Assembly: GCA_964292325.1 (NCBI GenBank)
Contig: CAXYVG010000008.1
Coordinates: 1 to 60,230, forward strand
Origin: CTSoil-075 sp964292325
GTDB lineage: Bacteria > Bacillota > Negativicutes > DSM-13327
Reading direction: 5' to 3'
DNA length: 60,230 bases
The position numbers were made by a program, and so were the translations under genes. Within the stretch, counting starts at the first letter, position 1, and every line of letters starts with the position of its first letter. The notes below the pieces were generated by a model, which did not search any database, had not been told where the DNA came from, and was given only the letters and a program-made list of their open reading frames with translations. This document shows positions 45,387 through 53,450 of the stretch, piece after piece.

Positions 45387-45893
45387 ATGGAACAGTCGAA
45401 TGTGTGGAATTTTATCGGTGTGTCCAAAACGATTGATAATGAAGCAGAACGACTTTTAGACCAACTTTTTGAAAAGGTTTTCGTGAATATTCAAGGCTTT
45501 TCTGGATTATCATATAAAGAGTTTCGCAACATTGAAGATATGGTAGATAATGCTAAACACAGTGAAAATTCATATAGTTATTTTTGGTCATGGTTAGAAA
45601 ATCAAGGAATTGTAAAGTTGAAAAAAATTGCATCCACAAGATTTTATTCTGATGATGAGACTTTGGATTTATTAGAGTATAGAATGTTTGTACTCGAACA
45701 AGATATGGAAGGCAACATAGTTCATAATTTAATTGAATCATTAGCGGATGGTATAAGTGAGATTTATAAATTCTCTTTATCCTCGCTTAATCGCAGTTAT
45801 GAATGGAATTCTATTGTATCACTTGATAATTCTCAACAGAAATTGTCAGTAACTACCCTGCTAGATAACACTAGCGGGGTTTGTTTTTCATAA
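45387..45893 (+). CDS. Unknown first gene of the chaperone-nuclease operon
   Basis: 168 residues from ATG 45387 (AAAAGGGGG upstream). Helical, with LSYKEFRNIEDMVDNAKHSENSYSYFWSWLENQG and FVLEQDMEGNIVHNLIESL; no known motif. It could be an antitoxin or a helper for the nuclease. Unusually, the last codons contain a full terminator hairpin (45856-45888), so translation and termination compete there. Confidence 0.55.
   Translation: MEQSNVWNFIGVSKTIDNEAERLLDQLFEKVFVNIQGFSGLSYKEFRNIEDMVDNAKHSENSYSYFWSWLENQGIVKLKKIASTRFYSDDETLDLLEYRMFVLEQDMEGNIVHNLIESLADGISEIYKFSLSSLNRSYEWNSIVSLDNSQQKLSVTTLLDNTSGVCFS
45856..45888 (+). terminator. Terminator inside the end of the first gene
   Basis: CCCTGCTAG (45856-45864) pairs with CTAGCGGGG (45871-45879) (one G-T/U wobble), loop ATAACA, then TTTGTTTTT. 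It ends five bases before the stop codon. The next gene begins at 45916, so some polymerases would stop before it. Likely an operon attenuator. Confidence 0.65.
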
Positions 45894-45915
45894 TAAAAGA
45901 TAAAGGAGAAAATAA

Positions 45916-46398
45916 ATGGACGAAATGGATAAAGTGGTTTTTGAAGAGTATAAGTTAGCTCGCAATAGCATTCAATTGACAGACGCCTACATCATTGACA
46001 TTAAAATGAATCGATTAGCTGACCAGTGGGGTACACGCTCCAAACTTAGTGTAGGTCTCGCCAAGAGGCAAGAATACATTACAGAGGGGCATGCCGTGGC
46101 GTACTTAAATGCAGATATTAGTGTGGTGGACGAAGATACTAGTGATGTTATTTTGAATTTGTTAATTACTTGTCGAGGAGAGTTTAAGAGCGTTGAAACC
46201 ATTTCTCAAGAAAAACTTACTCAGTTTGTTGATATTCAAACCGTTCCACAGCTTTTCCCTTATGTTAGAGGAGCGGTATCTACACTATCGGCAATGATGG
46301 CAATTCCGGTAATAAATCTTCCAACGATTGATGTTATAAAATCGATTCGTATAAATAGAGATAATAATCAACAAGAGGAATTGCGTGAAAATGATTAA
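45916..46398 (+). CDS. SecB-like chaperone
   Basis: 160 residues after AAGGAG. The core shows the SecB pattern: a beta-rich central part (SVGLAKRQEYITEGHAVAYLNADISV) and a terminal helix region FPYVRGAVSTLSAMMAIPVINLPTIDV, very like the SecB phrase LFPYAR...LPPINF. In defence systems such as CmdTAC, SecB-like chaperones steady an unstable antitoxin. This one lies between an unknown gene and a PD-(D/E)XK nuclease, which overlaps it by 8-14 bases. The original export function is unlikely in a Firmicute, which normally lacks SecB. Confidence 0.65.
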   Translation: MDEMDKVVFEEYKLARNSIQLTDAYIIDIKMNRLADQWGTRSKLSVGLAKRQEYITEGHAVAYLNADISVVDEDTSDVILNLLITCRGEFKSVETISQEKLTQFVDIQTVPQLFPYVRGAVSTLSAMMAIPVINLPTIDVIKSIRINRDNNQQEELREND

Positions 46399-47122
46399 TC
46401 GGATAAGCTTTCAGAGGCTGGATTATCCATTACCAGCTCTTGAGCCTTTTGCGGAGGAATTTGCTGATTTTCTTCTTGTAACCCCAACATATTTCATTGA
46501 TTTTTGTGAGTTTCTAAGATTTAGCACTGGGTGGAAGAAAGCTAACTATCGGGAACGATTTGATAGTTGGAAACGGCTTAAAATTGGTCGAACAAACCTT
46601 AAAAATTTGAATACTCAAAAATTTGTTGAATTTGTGGACAGGTTTTTTTCTACATGTCAAAATGATCGTGATATAGAAAAAATGCGTGGTCTAGTCCCGG
46701 AAAAATTGCTAGAAAAGATATTTCAGATAAGATATAGTAGCAAAATTCATAAACAAGATCATGGCTGTAGCGTTTTGATTGATGGAGAAGAAGTAAAATA
46801 TATTTGTCCTAATCCTTATGACATAGGTGATGATAGTGATAAAAATAGAAGGACAGTTGATATTGGGGCTTGGGATGGAATCAACGGAGAATTTGCTGAA
46901 ATCAAGGTGAGTCCCGATAGCTTTCATACAAAAGAAATAAAATATCTTCGTTTACTGGCTGATAAGTTAAAAGTAAATGATATTAATCATAAAGTATATT
47001 TGATAGCTCTAAAGGAAAGGCAGCTTACTCAAGAAAGATTGGCTCAGCTTACGGAGTATATAGATGGTGAGTTTGATTTGATCGGACGAGATGAAATCCT
47101 TACATTGCGACAAGTGATATAA
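46385..47122 (+). CDS. PD-(D/E)XK nuclease-like protein
   Basis: 245 residues from GTG 46385 or ATG 46391, overlapping the SecB-like gene by 8-14 bases. RRTVDIGAWDG (Asp159) followed by GEFAEIKVSP (Glu172, Lys174) is the PD-(D/E)XK active-site pattern of restriction-type nucleases. The N-terminal 130 residues are helical and not recognised. As the last gene of the operon it is the best candidate for the toxic DNA-cutting effector. No clear T-run terminator follows. Confidence 0.6.
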   Translation: MKMINRISFQRLDYPLPALEPFAEEFADFLLVTPTYFIDFCEFLRFSTGWKKANYRERFDSWKRLKIGRTNLKNLNTQKFVEFVDRFFSTCQNDRDIEKMRGLVPEKLLEKIFQIRYSSKIHKQDHGCSVLIDGEEVKYICPNPYDIGDDSDKNRRTVDIGAWDGINGEFAEIKVSPDSFHTKEIKYLRLLADKLKVNDINHKVYLIALKERQLTQERLAQLTEYIDGEFDLIGRDEILTLRQVI

Positions 47123-47696
47123 TTTATTATAGAAAGTAGCTAATTGATTAGTTATGCACAAGTATATAGAAACACAAGAGAATGAAGTTTTAAAAATACA
47201 AAAGAGATTCATTCTTATCGAACGTTCTATAATTTGATGCTGATTGGTGAGTAATAAGTATATGTACTAAATTATTACTACATATACTAAAGTCTAAAAA
47301 ACAAAAACTAGACAAAAAACGGCCTACCTTAAAATCTAGGCAGACCATTTCCGAATTGTTGTAGTACAACAACCGTACAACAACGGGGCTGAAAAGGTAT
47401 GTGACGATTTGTAAATGGTGGTGGTGAGAATCCACTAAAATCAATGGTTTTACGATGTATTGCAAAACCATGAATATCATAAAATGTGAATGGCATGCAA
47501 GAGGTCATATGTTCAATTCTCTGGGAGTTACATCTTCTCCACCAGTCAGCATCCCATTAGGTAGTTTAATATCGTTTACGACAGTGAAGAACATTTGCGA
47601 GTCTTGCATTATGACTTTACGATAGTTACTAGGAACGATATGGAGTACGAGAGATTATGTTATTACATTTCTAGAGATCAGTAAATCAGCAACTAA

Positions 47697-47815
47697 TCTA
47701 TGGCGCATGAGAACCTTTTATGCATCTTATTTTAGCAAAAGAAAATCTCGCACCAATGGTACGAGAAATTAGTTGGAGCGAGAACATGCTGATTAATAAT
47801 TTTGAGGGCAAGGCA
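47697..47815 (+). pseudogene. Fragment of a DUF1016 (YhcG) nuclease gene
   Basis: The bases LWRMRTF..., encoding RENLAPMVREISWSENML-like text and INNFE, match 59965-60150 of the intact DUF1016 gene at 59720 closely, with an internal deletion of about 70 bases. It is too short to function. Confidence 0.65.
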
Positions 47816-47860
47816 AGATGGCTTCATTATTAAAAAATGATAGCTTCGAAATTTGCAGTA

Positions 47861-47882
47861 TACTGCAACCCGTACTGCAACC
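47861..47882. repeat. Right-end integrase arm-type repeats
   Basis: TACTGCAACC at 47861-47870 and 47873-47882, the same tandem pair as at 220-240, followed by similar AT-rich bases. 47854-47869 is also a palindrome TTGCAGTATACTGCAA. Probable integrase or excisionase binding sites next to the right att core. Confidence 0.5.
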
Positions 47883-48005
47883 CAATTTTTAAAGGACTTT
47901 AAAACGCTAATTTTACGAGGTGTTATGATTTATATAAAATCCAGTGAAAACAAGGATTAAACCCTTACGAGTGCTGAATTTGCAGGTAATATTAGTAGGT
48001 GTATT

Positions 48006-48058
48006 CGCTTCGTTGACATCGAAGAGGTCTGCGGTTCGAGTCCGCCTAACCCCACCAG
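48006..48058 (+). repeat. Right attachment-site core
   Basis: Identical over 53 bases to 120-172 (tRNA 3' half). Only this part of the tRNA is present: no 5' acceptor arm or D-arm precedes it. It is therefore the displaced original tRNA end, and marks the right end of the element. Confidence 0.92.
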
Positions 48059-48065
48059 GAAATTC

Positions 48066-48099
48066 AAGGCTTCGCAGGTTTGACTGCGGAGCCTTTTTT
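48066..48099 (+). terminator. Original tRNA terminator
   Basis: Stem AAGGCTTCGCAG/CTGCGGAGCCTT (48066-48077 with 48084-48095, one G-U) and a T-run. It matches the one at 180-213 with several base changes, as expected if this is the host's own copy. Confidence 0.75.
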
Positions 48100-48321
48100 G
48101 ATGCTTTCTAATCTTTTTCTAATCTTTCTAATCGGAAGGAATTTTGACATTAATTTTTGATGAGTAAGGGGTCTTAAAGCCCTTGTTGCTTTGCAATATG
48201 GTAGTGTTCAAAATAAGATAAGAAGGGTATACTATAAGATTTCGTTGATTTTTTATCGTTATGGGACTTCTATAGGCGATGGAATTTTAACTGCTGTGGG
48301 GAAGGTTTCGAGGTAAATGAT

Positions 48322-49062
48322 ATGGATAAACCGGAATTATTAAATCAGATAGATGCTAAGAAGGCCATGATAGATAGCAAAAAACCTTTTCCGCCTCATA
48401 CATTAGCAAGCCTCAGGGAAAAATTACTGGTAGAATGGACCTATCATTCGAATGCCATTGAAGGCAATACATTGACGCTATCAGAAACGAAAGTGGTTTT
48501 AGAAGGAATCACTGTTGGTGGGAAACAACTGCGTGAGCATCTGGAAGTGATTAACCACAAAGAGGCTATTTTATACATTGAAGAAATTATTCGAAATCGA
48601 GAAGAATTGTCGGAATGGCAAATAAAAAATATCCATTCGATTGTTTTAAAAGGAATTTTACCTGAGAATGCAGGCGTTTATCGTAAAGAAAATGTATTTA
48701 TAAGTGGTGCAGAGCATATTCCACCTGAGTATATGCAAGTACCTGGACAAATGGCGGAACTTATTGCGTGGTATCAAGGCGATGGGAAGCACTTACATCC
48801 TGTGGAGCGGGCAGCTATCCTTCATAGTCAGTTTGTAAAAATACAGCCTTTTGTCGATGGTAATGGTCGCACTGCAAGATTATTATTAAACCTTGAGCTA
48901 ATGAAAGAGGGCTATGTGCCAATCGTTATCAAGAAAGAAGAGCGGCTTACCTATTATAATGCTCTTGATGTTTCGCACATGAATGGAGAGCATAGTTTAT
49001 TTATTGAATTCGTGGCTCAGATTCTGGATGGTACTTTGGATTTTTATAACCAATACATATAA
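48322..49062 (+). CDS. Fic-domain protein with altered catalytic residue
   Basis: 246 residues; start ATG 48322 after GAGGT. Fic proteins transfer AMP or other groups to target proteins through HPFx(D/E)GNGRxxR. Here the motif reads QPFVDGNGRTAR: the general-base His is Gln175 (codon CAG at 48844-48846). The N-terminal inhibitory motif SNAIEGN (43-49) is present, as in class II Fic proteins. The rest of the fold looks complete, so the protein may be inactive, regulatory, or have a changed chemistry. A Fic-domain antitoxin partner is not seen nearby. Confidence 0.85.
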   Translation: MDKPELLNQIDAKKAMIDSKKPFPPHTLASLREKLLVEWTYHSNAIEGNTLTLSETKVVLEGITVGGKQLREHLEVINHKEAILYIEEIIRNREELSEWQIKNIHSIVLKGILPENAGVYRKENVFISGAEHIPPEYMQVPGQMAELIAWYQGDGKHLHPVERAAILHSQFVKIQPFVDGNGRTARLLLNLELMKEGYVPIVIKKEERLTYYNALDVSHMNGEHSLFIEFVAQILDGTLDFYNQYI

Positions 49063-49387
49063 TAACGAAAGAATTCCTGCCAAGATATATATACATTTGG
49101 CAGGAATTTTGTATTTTAAATCGTGATCAGGATGGTCAATTGATGTAAAATGCAGCACGTGAAATGAATGGATCTAAGGAAATTTTTTTGATTAGACAGG
49201 AGGATGGATTTAGATTAATATTTTCAAAGCAAAATTCTTTGATGCAATGAAAATGGTTATCGAGGCGCCTTATTATTACTAGTACGCTAACTTTAAGATA
49301 ATATAGTATCTATAACCTAAAAGTCGTTTGACTTATGTGGTTTAAAACACTATAATTAGGGAAAACTAGTTCTAAAGAGGTGCTATT

Positions 49388-50692
49388 ATGATAAGAGATG
49401 CGATGAATGATTTACTAAAATGGAAAGATAGTTCTCATAGAAAACCGCTTATTATAAGAGGTGCAAGACAAGTTGGTAAGACTTGGCTTATGCGTGAGTT
49501 TGGCAAAGCACATTATGAGAAATATGCATATATAAATTTTGATAATAATGAAAGAATGGAATGCCTTTTTAAAGGTGATATTGACATAAAAAGAATCATT
49601 ACGGCTCTGCAAATTGAAACAGGTGTCAAGATTGAAACGAATAATACACTGATTATCTTCGATGAAGTGCAGGAAGTTCCACGGGCATTAACCTCTCTAA
49701 AATATTTTTGTGAAAATGCACCTGATTATCATATTGTTGCCGCAGGAAGCTTGCTTGGTGTAGCGCTGCACCCAGGTACATCATTCCCAGTTGGCAAGGT
49801 AGATTTTCTAACATTATATCCCCTTAATTTTCTAGAGTTTCTGAATGCGACAAGCAACGCTAACCTGGTAGAACTTCTGAAGTCTAAGGATTTTGAAATG
49901 ATAACAAGCTTTAAGGGGAAATATATTGACCTGCTAAAGCAGTATTATTATATTGGCGGAATGCCTGAGGCTGTATCAGGCTTTGCTATTAGTAACGATT
50001 TTGCGGCCGTTCGCGAAGTGCAAAAGAAAATACTAACGGCATATGAACAAGATTTTTCAAAACATGCACCGAATGAAACAGTACCACGCATTCGAATGTT
50101 ATGGACTTCCATTCCCTCACAACTTGCCAAGGAAAATCGCAAATTTATATATGGACTCATCAGGCAAGGAGCAAGGGCGAGAGAGTACGAACTTGCTATG
50201 ACGTGGTTGATTGATTGTGGGCTCATATATAGGGTTGGTCGTGTATCGAAACCAGATATGCCACTCATGGCTTATCAAGATTTTAATGCGTTTAAACTGT
50301 TTGTGCTTGATGTTGGTTTACTCGCTGCGATGAGTGATCTAAATCTAAAATCAATACTGGAAGGTAACAAAATTTTTGAGGAATTTAAGGGAGCATTAAC
50401 GGAGCAGTATGTCCTGCAGCAATTACTCACAAACAGTGATATAAAGCCTTATTACTGGTCGGCAGAAAAATCCACGGGTGAAATCGATTTTATCTTCCAA
50501 AATGACAATGAGATTGTCCCTCTTGAAGTAAAAGCGGCAGAAAATTTACAAGCTAAAAGTCTCAAAAACTATTGCTTAAAATATAGTCCTAAACACGCAA
50601 TTAGAACATCCATGTCTGATTATAGAAAAGAAGATTGGCTTACCAATGTGCCTTTGTATGCGATGAATGTATTAAGTGCAATATTGGAGTAA
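49388..50692 (+). CDS. AAA+ ATPase with DUF4143 domain
   Basis: 434 residues; AAAGAGGTG upstream of ATG 49388. Residues about 15-160 form the ATPase (GARQVGKT Walker A, IIFDEVQEV Walker B). The DUF4143 part follows, with a PD-(D/E)XK-like ending: STGEIDFIFQNDNEIVPLEVKA (about 364-385). Such proteins are widespread in bacteria and archaea, often in clusters with toxin-antitoxin and mobile genes; the role is unknown. It is a single-gene unit, separated by about 320 bases from the Fic gene. Confidence 0.85.
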   Translation: MIRDAMNDLLKWKDSSHRKPLIIRGARQVGKTWLMREFGKAHYEKYAYINFDNNERMECLFKGDIDIKRIITALQIETGVKIETNNTLIIFDEVQEVPRALTSLKYFCENAPDYHIVAAGSLLGVALHPGTSFPVGKVDFLTLYPLNFLEFLNATSNANLVELLKSKDFEMITSFKGKYIDLLKQYYYIGGMPEAVSGFAISNDFAAVREVQKKILTAYEQDFSKHAPNETVPRIRMLWTSIPSQLAKENRKFIYGLIRQGARAREYELAMTWLIDCGLIYRVGRVSKPDMPLMAYQDFNAFKLFVLDVGLLAAMSDLNLKSILEGNKIFEEFKGALTEQYVLQQLLTNSDIKPYYWSAEKSTGEIDFIFQNDNEIVPLEVKAAENLQAKSLKNYCLKYSPKHAIRTSMSDYRKEDWLTNVPLYAMNVLSAILE

Positions 50693-50829
50693 TTATTAAA
50701 TAAATTGCATTATTACAGGGATGCATCTATATAACAGACTTCTGGAACTAGGCAAATGATATATTATGCAAATGATATTAAAATCGCTATAAAACGATTT
50801 AAATATTTTGAGAGAAAGCGGTGATCAAT

Positions 50830-50985
50830 ATGGCTGAAGTTTATACTCATGCCCAAGCTAAAGCAGATGCTTTTGCTAAAAATTCAGAGATTAAAAAACT
50901 GTATGACGAAATGGAAGCTGAATATCAATTGAAAAGTCAACTGATCGAGGCGCGACTTGCAAAGGAATTTACTACGTTTAAATAA
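50830..50985 (+). pseudogene. Truncated HigA-like antitoxin
   Basis: 51 residues: FAKNSEIKKLYDEMEAEYQLKSQLIEARLAKEF, then a stop. This matches the N-terminus of HigA/XRE antitoxins, which continue with a helix-turn-helix; here the helix-turn-helix is missing. AGAGAAAGCGG upstream is a weak ribosome site. A toxin gene is not present on either side, so the remnant is probably inert. Confidence 0.6.
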
Positions 50986-51003
50986 ATGTAAGATGCTACA
51001 ATA

Positions 51004-51051
51004 CTGTTGAAAGTGTCTGCTTATATAGAGAGTAGCGGACACTTTCAACAG
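51004..51051. terminator. Long hairpin
   Basis: An 18-bp stem (51004-51021 with 51034-51051, one G-U pair). No T-run follows, so it is either a degraded terminator or the end of an inserted sequence. Confidence 0.5.
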
Positions 51052-51065
51052 AGATGGTAGATGCG

Positions 51066-51113
51066 AGCCTAACCAGTTAAAGGCTTCACAGCTTGGACTG
51101 CGAAGCCTTTTTG
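51066..51113 (+). repeat. Decayed att-like site with terminator
   Basis: GAGCCTAACCAGTTAAAGGC resembles the end of the tRNA-Val core (CGCCTAACCCCACCAG...AAATTCAAGGC) with bases lost. The hairpin AAAGGCTTCaCAG/CTGcGAAGCCTTT (51079-51113) and the following GGATGTTTTCTAATC match the sequence behind the right att core (48066-48120). It implies an earlier integration at the same target. Confidence 0.55.
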
Positions 51114-51134
51114 GATGTTTTCTAATCAAAAAAA

Positions 51135-51608
51135 TTATAGAGGCGTTTTATTATTACTAAACAATTTATCCATCGCCGTAGCCGTCTCATTTTGCATATC
51201 ATTCTGTACATGTTGGTAATAATCACTAGTAAATGATGCTCGCTTATGCCGTAATTTTTTCGATACAATTTTTATATCAATTTTCTCTCTCAGAAGCAAG
51301 GTTGCATGGGTATGCCGCATGTCGTAGAGGCGGATATCGGGTAGCAACTTGGCTTCTTTTTCTTCGTCTGTGAGTTCCTCATCTTCCATAAGCTCACTAT
51401 TATATTTTTTAATCAGCTTCTTAAAGGCATGATAGAAATAATCAGGATCGTAGGGGCGACCGTATTCCCAGGCCCAAAGGAAACCATTTTCTTGATAGGC
51501 AGTACCAAATTCTAAACGATTGGCACTTTGCATTTCTTCTTCTAGTTTTATTGCTTCCATCACTAAACTCGATAGCCCACAAATATGGTTTAACCGAGTA
51601 CAATGCAT
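51135..51608 (-). pseudogene. C-terminal fragment of a tyrosine integrase
   Basis: About 155 residues: GFLWAWEYGRPYDPDYF, YDMRHTHATLLL, LRHKRASFTSDYYQHV. These are motifs of the catalytic half of tyrosine integrases, with the usual HxLR changed to YDMR and LGH to LRH. The N-terminal and core-binding domains, and the first catalytic Arg, are missing. It sits directly right of the decayed att site and faces it, as a tRNA integrase should. A dead element. Confidence 0.75.
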
Positions 51609-51700
51609 ACAAACTGCTCAAGAACAGTGGTGCAAAATTGCCGATTGATAAATTAGAATTTAGGGATCCTATTTTTGATTTTGAGTTCAAGGAGATATAA
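51566..51700 (+). pseudogene. C-terminal fragment of an unknown gene
   Basis: On the + strand the frame reads AHKYGLTEYNAYKLLKNSGAKLPI, then DKLEFRDPIFDFEFKEI and a stop at 51698. It looks coding, but no start lies upstream because it runs into the integrase fragment. Family not recognised; low confidence. Confidence 0.35.
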
Positions 51701-51813
51701 GGTCATCATAAAAAATAAAAAAGTAAATAAAACATATACTTTTAGGCATAATATGAATATAATAAGAAGGAGAAGTAAATGTATTGTTGACAAAATGACT
51801 TAGGAGGTGTGGT

Positions 51814-52158
51814 ATGAACTTTTTCGAGATGGTTGGGCGAAACGTATTGGATGCTTTACAAGATAGAGGAATGAGTCAGACAGAGCTTGCGGATAAGATG
51901 GATGTATCAAAGCAGGTAGTATCCAAGATTATCAATGGACAAAAGGCGATCAATGCTTTAGAGATGAAAAAAATAGCGGGTATATTGGGTATTGATCTAG
52001 ATAAACTTATGGAAAGTCGCAGTCAAGATGTAAGTAATGATGAATCACTGGTTATGCTAATGGGGAAAATTGAAAACCAAGAAGCCAAAGATACAATGCG
52101 GTTTTTAAATATGGTTATTGACGAATTAATATTTATGGAGGATTTACTTCATGAGTAA
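51814..52158 (+). CDS. XRE regulator of the ImmA/IrrE pair
   Basis: 114 residues, GGAGGTGTGGT before ATG 51814. The helix-turn-helix is clear (GMSQTELADKMDVSKQVVSKIINGQKAINALEMKKIAGILGID). In ImmA-ImmR pairs the regulator is cut by the following metallopeptidase. The next gene overlaps by 8 bases. Confidence 0.8.
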   Translation: MNFFEMVGRNVLDALQDRGMSQTELADKMDVSKQVVSKIINGQKAINALEMKKIAGILGIDLDKLMESRSQDVSNDESLVMLMGKIENQEAKDTMRFLNMVIDELIFMEDLLHE

Positions 52159-53011
52159 TTTCCAGCGAACCCTTCCGTTATTAAATGAAGGTGAAATTAG
52201 AGAAATACAGGATAAGGCAAATCAGGCACTGGGACAATTCAGAAAAACAAGCCAAATTATGCGCGAGGATATCTTTAATATCCTTGAAATAAATAGTAAG
52301 GTTCTTTACTATCCCTACAACGATGATGAAGTATGTGCATTTATCGTAAAACGTAGGGGTACTTTTTTTACCTTTATCAATACTACGATACCATTAGAAA
52401 AGCAAGTTTTTGCCGCTGCGCATGAGTTGTATCACTTATGGTTCTCTAAGGTTGAAAAATGGGAATTACTTCATAGTATAATTGTTGACAATCAAATCGA
52501 AAATACAGGGGATCTCAATAAAGAAGAAGCAAAAGCGAATCGATTTGCGGCAGAGTTTCTTGTCCCTAAGAATTTGCTAATGAATGAACTGGATGCCCGG
52601 AAACAGAAAAAAGAAAAGGTAGAGATGAAAGACATAATTGGACTGATGGATGTTTTTATGATGCCTTATAAGACAATAGTCAGGCGACTTCATGAAATAG
52701 AATTTATCAGCGAGGAACAGTGTAATCAATTTCTTACTATTCCAGACAGGGATGAAGATGAAGGAGTTATGCTATGGCAAAAGAGGTTAGAGCTTTGTGC
52801 AAGAAATAATGAAAGAACAATGCGAAAGAAATTAGGTAATCTTGTTGATATGTCTTTGGAAGCCTATGAACAAGAAGTAATCACCTTTGACAAGCTTACC
52901 TACCTTTTGAGCCTAGCGCAGCAAAAGCCGGAACAATACAATATCAATGATAGAGTGGAGAAGCTTCCTTCAGAAGAAGAAGTGCTAAAGATGCTGGAGG
53001 AAGATGATTAA
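52151..53011 (+). CDS. ImmA/IrrE-family metallopeptidase
   Basis: 286 residues; GGAGG lies before ATG 52151. HELYH (91-95) is the zinc-binding HExxH, and EEAKANRFAAEFLVP (Glu126 as third ligand) is the usual second motif. It should cleave the XRE repressor encoded just upstream in response to a signal such as DNA damage or invasion. The C-terminal part is helical and longer than in ImmA itself. Its stop (TAA 53009-53011) abuts the next start. Confidence 0.85.
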   Translation: MSNFQRTLPLLNEGEIREIQDKANQALGQFRKTSQIMREDIFNILEINSKVLYYPYNDDEVCAFIVKRRGTFFTFINTTIPLEKQVFAAAHELYHLWFSKVEKWELLHSIIVDNQIENTGDLNKEEAKANRFAAEFLVPKNLLMNELDARKQKKEKVEMKDIIGLMDVFMMPYKTIVRRLHEIEFISEEQCNQFLTIPDRDEDEGVMLWQKRLELCARNNERTMRKKLGNLVDMSLEAYEQEVITFDKLTYLLSLAQQKPEQYNINDRVEKLPSEEEVLKMLEEDD

Positions 53012-53089
53012 ATGTTGGAAAAAGTAATATTGGATGCTGACTTTTGCATAAAGGTAGGACGGTTTGAAGGGCTTTTACTGCTTCAATAA
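53012..53089 (+). pseudogene. Cut third gene of the operon, PIN-like start
   Basis: 25 residues only: MLEKVILDADFCIKVGRFEG, then LLLLQ and stop. The opening strand with Asp (LDADFCIK) is like the start of a PIN-domain-type protein that follows XRE-ImmA/IrrE pairs in other genomes. Family A repeat copy 3 begins 12 bases later, so an insertion or a deletion may have removed the rest. Confidence 0.5.
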
Positions 53090-53100
53090 GCTTTAATTAT

Positions 53101-53450
53101 CCCGCCCCCATATACTATAAGTGGCGGGGGATCGCTGGAACACCTTACGGTATTCGACGCTAGTCCCATTCGCTGATCCTGCGGATCTAATCGCTCAGGA
53201 ACGTTACTCGGCTCTTACGAGCCTCAGCACAAAACAAGGACGACAGTCCGAAGCACGTTTCGCTGCCCCTGCGGGCCAAACCGCTCAAGAACGACGGCTG
53301 ACTCTTCGAGTCTTACCGCTAAAACAAGGACGATAGTCCGGGGAAACGCCCGCCGCCCGCCGCTAGAAGGAGATGGCTGATACCTGCGGTATCTTGACGC
53401 CAGAACGGTGAGTGCGAGAGCACGAGAAGATGGATTTATGAAAAGTTTGA
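53101..53450. repeat. Hairpin-studded repeat, family A copy 3
   Basis: Starts CCCGCCCCCAT and aligns with copy 1 to about 53450, but lacks the middle modules between 21060 and 21160 of copy 1. Loops differ from copy 1 while stems are kept: GGAC-GACA-GTCC (53236) here, GGAC-GCAA-GTCC there; GTGC-GAGA-GCAC here, GTGC-GATA-GCAC there. Confidence 0.75.

Larger units (their letters stand above)
47123..48005. other. Right end of the element: decayed DNA without intact genes
   Basis: No intact gene. 47359-47385 holds GTACAACAAC repeats, which resemble the arm repeats with TG changed to AA. On the minus strand about 47513-47660 reads as a 50-residue tail (HIVPSNYRKVIMQDSQMFF..., ending at 47513), possibly from a lost gene. 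47697-47815 is a DUF1016 fragment. Decay like this is usual at island edges. Confidence 0.5.

Noticed and set aside
48006..48058. A second tRNA-Val gene
   Set aside because: Only the anticodon arm to 3' end is present; the 5' acceptor strand and D-arm are missing. It is an att repeat.
120..48058. Conjugative element (ICE)
   Set aside because: No relaxase, coupling protein or type IV secretion genes were found among the frames.
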